DNA of 11,835 nt. Origin: Paenibacillus sp. oral taxon 786 str. D14 (lineage in GTDB: Bacteria; Bacillota; Bacilli; Paenibacillales; Paenibacillaceae). This document shows positions 6,608 to 11,835 of the stretch, piece by piece (position 1 is the first letter of the stretch; each line of letters begins with the position of its first letter). The notes beneath the pieces were generated by a model. The model searched no databases, was not told the origin of the DNA, and saw nothing but the letters and a program-made list of their open reading frames with translations. The position numbers and the translations under genes were made by a program. Location: NCBI RefSeq assembly GCF_000159955.1, contig NZ_GG695971.1, positions 399,002 through 410,836 on the forward strand. The letters run 5' to 3'.

Positions 6608-7684
6608 ATGAAAATTACCAAACGGCAAATCACTCTGCTTGGGGTCCTGTACATCGGATCGATATCGTATCTGCATACGTACACTTTAGCGACTCAAGCG
6701 GCTCACCAGCACGCCGTCATCAGCTATATAATGAGCGGGCTGATTTGCCTTGTGTCGTTGTGGTTGGTCTCCACGACGCTGAAGCGATTCTCTGATCGCA
6801 ATTTGTTGCAGGCGATGGCCGGCAGGTTTCCTGTTTTCGGCAGGGCCCTGCTGGTCATCTACCTCTTGTTTCTGCTGTTTATATGTGCAAGAGACATCCG
6901 AATTATCTCGGATTTCACCAATACCGTGCTGCTCAATCGGACGCCGGTCCCGATTCTCGGATTGATGGTGACCGCAACGGCGGTTTACATCTGTCAGGGA
7001 GGCATTCGGGCCTTTTTGGGACTCAGCGAAATTTACATACCGATTTTTATCGCCTCCATGTTTATTGGTGTTTTGGTATTGATGCGTGATCTAAACTTCA
7101 CATACTTAGTACCTTATTTCTCACCGGATTGGTCTGGGATTATGGAGGGAACCTGGTATGTCTTCCCCTATCAGGCTGAAATTCTGGTGCTTCCGCTCGT
7201 GATTTCCGGTAAATACTACAAGGCAATTGCAGGCTACGTCAGCTTGGTCATAGGCACCGTCTTGATGGTGGTACTGTTGCTGATAACGCAGATGGTTTTG
7301 GGGATCCCTTTGGTCGAAAGATTGATTCACCCCAGTTACGAGATGATCCGTCAAATTCAGATCACCGATTTTATCGACCGCTTCGATTTGCTGCTTTTGG
7401 GTTTCTGGTATCCGACGGCCTTGAGTAAGATCGCATTCGATCTCTATGTGCTGTGTTGCACCTTGCAAATCGTCGTCCCCAAGCTGTCCGGCCGGCTGAT
7501 GACAGCTCCCGCCGGCGCGCTGGCCTTTGCCTGCTCCGTCTGGTTCTTTAAAAATGGGCTGCAGCTCTTTCACTTTAACTTCGTGCTTCCGTTGATCGGC
7601 TTCATCTTTTACCTTGTCTTTCCGATCCTGTTCTTTGCGGTGCTGCGACCACGCCGAAATAAACCGGAACCGAAGGCAGGCTAA
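6608..7684 (+). CDS. Spore germination permease, GerB-type B subunit
   Basis: This 358-residue membrane protein is the B subunit of the germinant receptor. The family belongs to the amino acid-polyamine-organocation transporter superfamily and is thought to bind the germinant. It begins with MKITKRQITLLGVLYIGS, the usual cytoplasmic lead into helix 1, and about ten hydrophobic segments follow to the C-terminus (LPLIGFIFYLVFPILFFAVL). It ends in a basic tail (RPRRNKPEPKAG). Length is typical for the family (about 360-370). A GTG at 6599 is in frame but only one base after GGAGGAG (6591-6597), so the ATG at 6608, ten bases after it, is preferred. It is the last gene of the A-C-D-B operon; no terminator was seen after it. 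Confidence 0.92.
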   Translation: MKITKRQITLLGVLYIGSISYLHTYTLATQAAHQHAVISYIMSGLICLVSLWLVSTTLKRFSDRNLLQAMAGRFPVFGRALLVIYLLFLLFICARDIRIISDFTNTVLLNRTPVPILGLMVTATAVYICQGGIRAFLGLSEIYIPIFIASMFIGVLVLMRDLNFTYLVPYFSPDWSGIMEGTWYVFPYQAEILVLPLVISGKYYKAIAGYVSLVIGTVLMVVLLLITQMVLGIPLVERLIHPSYEMIRQIQITDFIDRFDLLLLGFWYPTALSKIAFDLYVLCCTLQIVVPKLSGRLMTAPAGALAFACSVWFFKNGLQLFHFNFVLPLIGFIFYLVFPILFFAVLRPRRNKPEPKAG

Positions 7685-7706
7685 CGGCCGATCGCCGAAA
7701 TGGCAA

Positions 7707-7733
7707 TTTACTTCGCTTTCTCCGTCGTATAAG
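7707..7733 (+). promoter_or_regulatory. Weak candidate promoter upstream of hemD
   Basis: TTTACT (7707-7712) and TATAAG (7728-7733) lie in the 87-base gap between the germination operon and hemD, but the spacer is only 15 bases. A vegetative promoter is expected somewhere here, because the operon before it should be forespore-specific. This match is poor. Confidence 0.22.
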
Positions 7734-7771
7734 CTGAAGGTAGTTAATAGGATAAACCTGGGAGGTATACG

Positions 7772-8629
7772 ATGGCACGGAGACTGGAAGGGAAAAGAGT
7801 TGCGTTGACCGGGCCCCGTCGGGCAGAGGAACTAGGCAAGCTGGTTGAGAATATGGGAGGTATCCCGTTGTACCGTCCGGCACAGGGAACCGTGTTGCTC
7901 GACGATCAGGCGTTGCGAAGCGGTATTGTCGATTGGGTGGAGCATCCGCCGGATTGGTCGATTTTTACGACGGGGATGGGGTTGGATGCGCTGTTCGATA
8001 TGGCCCAGGATATGGGCGTCGCCGATCAATTGTTGGAGCGCCTTCGAGAGGAGAACATTGCCGCTCGGGGCTACAAGACGGTTAACGCTCTGAAAAAACG
8101 GGGGCTAACCCCGATCGTCCGCGACGATGACGGCAGTACGGAAGGCCTCATTCGCGGGTTAGCGCAACATGAATTGCGCGGAGCGAGCGTGTTGTTGCAG
8201 CTGCACGGCGATCCGGCGCCCCGCCTGGTCGCTTGGTTAGAGGAGCAAGGGGCAAGCTGCCGCCAGTTGTTGCCCTACAAGCATATTGCGCCTCCCGAAG
8301 CGGAGTTAGAGAAGTTGTTGAGCGATATTTTGGCCGGGGAAATTGATGCTGTGACGTTTACAAGCGGACCGCAGGTGCGCTTTCTGATGGAGCACGCGGA
8401 GCGTCAGGGGCAACTTGACGCTTTGCTGGAGGTGCTGAAAGGCCCGGTATTAGCGGTGGCTGTGGGCAAAGTGACGGCAGCCGGTCTATACGAAGCCGGG
8501 GTGCCCCGGGTGCTGGCTCCCAAGGAAGAACGGATGGGCAGCATGATGGTTGAGTTGGCCCGTTATTATGCGGGTGAAGCCGAACCGCTCTTTGCAGCCC
8601 CAAGCGGCGGAGATGAACAACGAGCCTAA
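7772..8629 (+). CDS. hemD: Uroporphyrinogen-III synthase (HemD family)
   Basis: This 285-residue cytoplasmic enzyme would close and rearrange hydroxymethylbilane to uroporphyrinogen III (EC 4.2.1.75), the branch point to heme, siroheme and cobalamin. The two-lobed fold is suggested by an N-terminal half starting LEGKRVALTGPRRAEELGKLVENMGG, a central WSIFTTGMGLDALFD, and a C-terminal half with the family motif DAVTFTSGPQVRFLME, then VLAVAVGKVTAAGLYEAGV. Length is slightly above the usual about 250-265 residues because of a hydrophilic C-terminal tail. The ATG at 7772 is six bases after GGGAGG. In Bacillus hemD usually sits in a hemAXCDBL cluster; here no other tetrapyrrole gene is adjacent, so it could be a second copy. 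Family assignment is firm; sequence identity in this family is low, so the exact role is slightly less sure. Confidence 0.88.
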   Translation: MARRLEGKRVALTGPRRAEELGKLVENMGGIPLYRPAQGTVLLDDQALRSGIVDWVEHPPDWSIFTTGMGLDALFDMAQDMGVADQLLERLREENIAARGYKTVNALKKRGLTPIVRDDDGSTEGLIRGLAQHELRGASVLLQLHGDPAPRLVAWLEEQGASCRQLLPYKHIAPPEAELEKLLSDILAGEIDAVTFTSGPQVRFLMEHAERQGQLDALLEVLKGPVLAVAVGKVTAAGLYEAGVPRVLAPKEERMGSMMVELARYYAGEAEPLFAAPSGGDEQRA

Positions 8630-8684
8630 ATTGGGTAATGATAGGTATAGGTACTACAAACCTCAAATGAAAGGATGATGGGCA

Positions 8685-8993
8685 ATGAGCGATTTACTGA
8701 AAAAAGCGATTTCGCTGGGTTGGGGTTTGACGATCATGAGCAAGGAGAAGATCGAAAGCATCGTCGATGATTTGGTAAAACGCGGAGAGCTGGCCCCTTC
8801 CGAATCAAAACAGCTGGTGGAGAAGCTGATTGAACGCGGCAGCGAAGAGCAAAGCAAGTTCAAAGAGCTGGTGAATGAGCAGGTTCGGTCCGCGTTGCAG
8901 AACATGGGCTTGGCCACGGCAAAAGAGGTAGAGGAGTTGACACGGCGGGTAGCGGAGCTGGAAATTCAGCTCGCCGAGCTGCAGCAGCCTTAA
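8685..8993 (+). CDS. Phasin-like coiled-coil protein
   Basis: This 102-residue protein begins with a short hydrophobic region (LLKKAISLGWGLTIMSKEKI) followed by a long amphipathic helix. It contains LVKRGELAPSESKQLVEKLIERG, then a heptad-patterned end (KEVEELTRRVAELEIQLAELQ) that should form a coiled coil. This is the pattern of small phasin-family proteins (PhaF/PhaI-like), which coat polyhydroxyalkanoate granules in other bacteria, though many Firmicute members have no proven link to granules. No polymer synthase gene is in the window. The ATG at 8685 is nine bases after AAGGA. It is four bases upstream of the UbiB-family gene, so the pair is probably co-translated and may work together at a membrane or lipid surface. 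Confidence 0.72.
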   Translation: MSDLLKKAISLGWGLTIMSKEKIESIVDDLVKRGELAPSESKQLVEKLIERGSEEQSKFKELVNEQVRSALQNMGLATAKEVEELTRRVAELEIQLAELQQP

Positions 8994-8997
8994 AGCA

Positions 8998-10668
8998 ATG
9001 AGCAGCTTCGTTCGACATACCGGCCGTTATCGTGAAATCGCCATGGCGCTTGGGCGCCATGGCTTTGGCTATTTGGCCGAGGAGATCGGCTTGGCCCGGC
9101 TGATCCGGTTGCCTTCGCGGCCGCAGCACACCGGCGAGCGCGGTTCGCGGACCTTGGCCGAGCGAATTCGGCTGGTGCTGGAGGAGCTGGGCCCGACTTT
9201 CGTGAAGGTCGGCCAATTGGCCAGCACGCGCTCGGATTTGCTGCCGGAGGCGATCATCCAAGAGCTCGTCAAGCTGCAGGACCAGGTGCCGCCGTTTCCG
9301 GCGGAGGAGGCTCGCGCCATTTTGGAAGCGGAGCTGGAACAGCCGCTGGCAGGGCTGTTCCAGAGCTTCGACGAGACGCCGCTCGCGGCAGCTTCGATTG
9401 GCCAGGTGCATCGGGCCCGCCTCATAACAGGAGAGCCGGTCGCAATCAAAATCCAGCGGCCCGGCATCGCCCCGGTGATCGAGATGGATCTCGACATCCT
9501 GCAGCATCTGACGACGCTGGCGAACAAACGCTGGTCCTGGGTATCCCGGTATCAAATTCCCCAAATGGTCGAAGAGTTCGCCCGCTCGATCCGCGCGGAG
9601 CTGGATTACGGCTTCGAGGGCCGGAACATGGAGCGGATTCGCCGGCAATTCAAGGCGGATGAAGGAATATATATCCCGGCGGTCCATTGGCCACTCACGA
9701 CCTCCCGCGTGTTAACGATGGAATTCGTGGAGGGGCAGCATCTCAACCGTCTGCTGGGGATTGATGCGCTGGGGTACGACCGTAAGGATCTGGCGGAGCG
9801 GCTGGTGAATGCGCTGCTTAGGCAAATCTTTGAGGGGGGCTTTTTCCATGCGGACCCCCATCCCGGCAACCTGCTGGTGACCAGCAAAGGGGAGCTCGCC
9901 TTCATCGACTTCGGTATGGTGGGGCGGCTTAGCGAGGAGATGAAGGATCATCTGTCCTCGCTGGTGATCGCCTTGATGCGGCGCAGCACGGAGGGGATGG
10001 TGCGGGCGATTCTGCGCATGGGCCTTGTCGGAGACGATGCCGATACGGCCGGACTGCGCATGGACCTGGATCGGCTTCGTGAGCGCTACTATGATATCCC
10101 GTTCGCAGAGATCCAGATCGGTCAGGCGTTACAGGATCTGTTTGCAACGGCCCAGAAGCATCACGTCGTGCTGCCCGCTGACCTCTTGCTGCTGGGCAAA
10201 GCGCTGCTCACCGTCGAAGGGGTGGCGTTGGCGCTCGACCCGGACCTTCGCATTCTGGATTTAGCGGAGCCTTTCGGGCGCAAGCTGATGCGTGAGAAAT
10301 ATGCCGCGCGCCGGCTTGGCAAGAAGCTGTTTGACGAAGCTTACGAGCTGGCGGATTCGCTTGTGGATCTTCCGCAGCAGATCCGCAATCTGTCGAGCGC
10401 ACTAGCTCGCGGCAAGCTGAAGATGGATATAAACGTACCGGAGATGGAGCAGCTGCTCCGTAAGCTGGACCAGATCAGCAATCGCTTGTCGTTTAGCATC
10501 GTATTGCTGGCCTTCAGCATCATTATGGTTGGCCTCATCATCGGCTCTTCCCTTTCGCGGATGCCGACTTTGCTTTGGAACATTCCGGCAATCGAAATCG
10601 GCTTTGTGGTCGCGACGCTGATGTTCTTGTGGCTGCTTTACTCGATCTTCCGGTCGGGAAGGTTCTAA
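8998..10668 (+). CDS. AarF/UbiB/ABC1-family atypical kinase
   Basis: This 556-residue protein has all hallmarks of the family: KxGQ motif (K70-V-G-Q73), alanine-rich nucleotide loop (A130-A-A-S133 followed by IGQVHRA), catalytic-site lysine K151 (VAIKIQRPG), the HADPHPGN segment (H284, D286, H288, N291) and the metal-binding DFG (D304-F-G306). Two membrane helices close the protein (about 500-520 and 530-550). Proteobacterial UbiB supports ubiquinone synthesis by ATPase activity on lipids; Paenibacillus-type bacteria make menaquinone, so the target here is probably another isoprenoid or lipid process. No strong ribosome binding site precedes the ATG at 8998, which is four bases after the previous stop, so translational coupling is likely. 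The start matches the family's conserved N-terminus (GRYREIAMALGRHGFGYLAE). Confidence 0.93.
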   Translation: MSSFVRHTGRYREIAMALGRHGFGYLAEEIGLARLIRLPSRPQHTGERGSRTLAERIRLVLEELGPTFVKVGQLASTRSDLLPEAIIQELVKLQDQVPPFPAEEARAILEAELEQPLAGLFQSFDETPLAAASIGQVHRARLITGEPVAIKIQRPGIAPVIEMDLDILQHLTTLANKRWSWVSRYQIPQMVEEFARSIRAELDYGFEGRNMERIRRQFKADEGIYIPAVHWPLTTSRVLTMEFVEGQHLNRLLGIDALGYDRKDLAERLVNALLRQIFEGGFFHADPHPGNLLVTSKGELAFIDFGMVGRLSEEMKDHLSSLVIALMRRSTEGMVRAILRMGLVGDDADTAGLRMDLDRLRERYYDIPFAEIQIGQALQDLFATAQKHHVVLPADLLLLGKALLTVEGVALALDPDLRILDLAEPFGRKLMREKYAARRLGKKLFDEAYELADSLVDLPQQIRNLSSALARGKLKMDINVPEMEQLLRKLDQISNRLSFSIVLLAFSIIMVGLIIGSSLSRMPTLLWNIPAIEIGFVVATLMFLWLLYSIFRSGRF

Positions 10669-10673
10669 GGATG

Positions 10674-10682
10674 TGTTACAAT
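10674..10682 (+). promoter_or_regulatory. Candidate extended -10 promoter for the helicase gene
   Basis: TGTTACAAT at 10674-10682 fits the extended -10 form TG-N-TATAAT with one mismatch, and lies six bases after the UbiB-family stop. No convincing -35 box is at the right distance. Transcription would start near 10689, about 25 bases before the TTG start codon. Readthrough from the upstream gene is also possible. Confidence 0.35.
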
Positions 10683-10713
10683 AGGGAAGCTGAAGAAGAT
10701 GAGGTGAAACCTG

Positions 10714-11835
10714 TTGACAACTTTTGAGAGTTTAAATGTATCGCCCCTCCTGGTTCGCAAGCTGCAGGGACAAGGCATCGTGAACCCGACGCCGGTGCAG
10801 GCGGCAGCGATCCCTGTGCTGCAGTCGGGCGAGGACGCGATCGTGCAGGCGCAGACCGGCACGGGCAAGACGCTGGCGTTTCTGCTGCCTATTTTGGAGA
10901 AGATCCGCCCGGAGCGCCCTGAGGCGCAGGCGCTGATCATTACCCCAACGCGGGAGCTGGCGATTCAAATTACTGCGGAGGCCCGCAAGCTGGCGGAGGC
11001 GATGGAAGGCCTCTCCGTCCTGGCTGCCTACGGCGGTCAGGACGTGGAGCGGCAGCTGCGCAAGCTGAAAAATGGTGCACAGCTGGTCATCGGCACGCCG
11101 GGCCGGCTGCTGGATCATTTGCGGCGGGGCTCGCTGACGCTGGGCGCCGTTCGCTACTTGGTGCTCGATGAAGCGGACCAGATGCTGCATATGGGCTTTT
11201 TGGCTGAGGTGGAGGAGATTCTGTCGCTCGTTCCGCGCAGCCGCCAAACGATGTTGTTCTCGGCAACGATGCCGGGCAATGTGAAGCGCTTGGCAAAAAC
11301 GTATATGGACAAGCCGCGCGACATCCAGATCGCCGAAACCTCGCGCGTGACGCTGGACAGCATCCGGCAGATCCTGGTGGAATGCACGGACCGCACCAAG
11401 CAGAGCGCGCTGATCGAGTCGATCCGCAGCCAGCGTCCCTATCTGGCCGTGATCTTCTGCCGCACGAAGCGCCGGGCCAGCACGCTGAATGAAGCGCTGC
11501 AGGCCGCGGGCTTCCAGTCGGACGAACTGCACGGCGACTTATCGCAGGCGAAGCGCGAGCAGGTGATGCGCGCGTTCCGCAGCGCGAAGCTGGAGCTGCT
11601 GGTCGCGACGGACGTCGCGGCGCGCGGGATCGACGTGGAAGGGGTCACCCACGTCTTCAACTACGACATTCCGCACGATGTGGACAGCTACATCCACCGC
11701 ATCGGGCGGACGGGCCGCGCCGGGGAGAAGGGCGTGGCCGTGACGTTCGCCGCGCCGAAGGATATGGAGGCGCTGCGCCTGATCGAGCGGGGCATCGGCC
11801 GCAAGCTGGAGCGGCAGCGATATGAGAAGAGCGGC
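10714..11835 (+). CDS. DEAD-box ATP-dependent RNA helicase (cut by right edge)
   Basis: The frame is open for 374 codons from a TTG start to the window edge, so the C-terminus is missing. It unwinds RNA duplexes using ATP. Motifs in order: Q motif (GIVNPTPVQ, ending at Q29), motif I AQTGTGKT (46-53), Ia PTRELAIQI, GG (YGGQD), Ib GTPGRLLD, II DEAD (152-155), III SAT (183-185), IV AVIFCRTK, V VATDVAARGIDVEG, and VI HRIGRTGR (328-335). Both RecA-like domains are complete, so only the tail that would tell CshA, CshB, DbpA or YfmL types apart is lost. The TTG at 10714 is seven bases after GAGGTG and gives the usual short lead into the Q motif; no in-frame ATG or GTG near it fits. Base composition appears very GC-rich. 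Confidence 0.93.
   Translation, partial: MTTFESLNVSPLLVRKLQGQGIVNPTPVQAAAIPVLQSGEDAIVQAQTGTGKTLAFLLPILEKIRPERPEAQALIITPTRELAIQITAEARKLAEAMEGLSVLAAYGGQDVERQLRKLKNGAQLVIGTPGRLLDHLRRGSLTLGAVRYLVLDEADQMLHMGFLAEVEEILSLVPRSRQTMLFSATMPGNVKRLAKTYMDKPRDIQIAETSRVTLDSIRQILVECTDRTKQSALIESIRSQRPYLAVIFCRTKRRASTLNEALQAAGFQSDELHGDLSQAKREQVMRAFRSAKLELLVATDVAARGIDVEGVTHVFNYDIPHDVDSYIHRIGRTGRAGEKGVAVTFAAPKDMEALRLIERGIGRKLERQRYEKSG

Noticed and set aside
6571..6795. Plus-strand 74-codon reading frame overlapping the start of the B subunit
   Set aside because: It is an out-of-frame shadow of the permease gene. The GGAGGAG site serves the ATG at 6608 and the product has no membrane or domain pattern.
8860..9687. 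Long minus-strand reading frame (275 codons) opposite the UbiB-family gene
   Set aside because: It lies opposite a well-supported kinase with all motifs. Such long antisense frames are common in GC-rich coding DNA, and its translation is low-complexity and arginine/glutamine-rich with no domain.
10732..11532. Long minus-strand reading frame (266 codons) opposite the DEAD-box helicase
   Set aside because: The plus strand encodes a complete ordered set of helicase motifs. The antisense product is a histidine/arginine/glutamine-rich composition artefact.

Overview
The window looks like chromosomal DNA from an endospore-forming, fairly GC-rich Firmicute of the Paenibacillaceae type (Paenibacillus or a close relative). 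The evidence is a complete germinant-receptor operon, LexA boxes of the Bacillus type (GAAC-N4-GTTC), strong purine-rich ribosome binding sites and use of GTG and TTG starts. The species assignment is inference from gene content and style; no database was searched.

Left part (1-2240) is mobile and non-coding. A minus-strand gene for an IS1595/ISXO2-type zinc-ribbon transposase runs off the left edge (198 down to 1). It has a good promoter in which two LexA-type operators sit, one in the -35/-10 spacer and one just after the start of transcription. A complete IS1202/ISNCY-type insertion sequence (about 309-1783) lies just upstream of that promoter and is bracketed by a 15-base target duplication. 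Each end of this IS carries two tandem copies of a GAWAATGTCAC box. Its right end carries an outward TTGACA that would form a promoter with the left end if the element circularised. Next come four or five copies of a 64-base repeat (about 1814-2125), with hairpin-forming and co-varying arms.

Middle part (2242-7684) holds signalling and germination genes. First is a small chemoreceptor-like protein with almost no extracellular domain, closed by an intrinsic terminator. It is followed by a four-gene germinant receptor operon in the order A, C, D, B: GerA-type membrane subunit, GerC-type lipoprotein, a 75-residue two-helix D subunit, and a GerB-type permease-like subunit. A sigma-G-like promoter candidate lies in front of it. 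Together these genes would make an inner-membrane nutrient sensor in the spore.

Right part (7772-11835) is a same-strand vegetative cluster: uroporphyrinogen-III synthase, a phasin-like coiled-coil protein, an AarF/UbiB/ABC1 atypical kinase with two C-terminal membrane helices, and a DEAD-box RNA helicase that starts at TTG and is cut by the right edge. The phasin-like and UbiB genes are 4 bases apart and are probably translated together. The base composition appears to become markedly more GC-rich towards the helicase.
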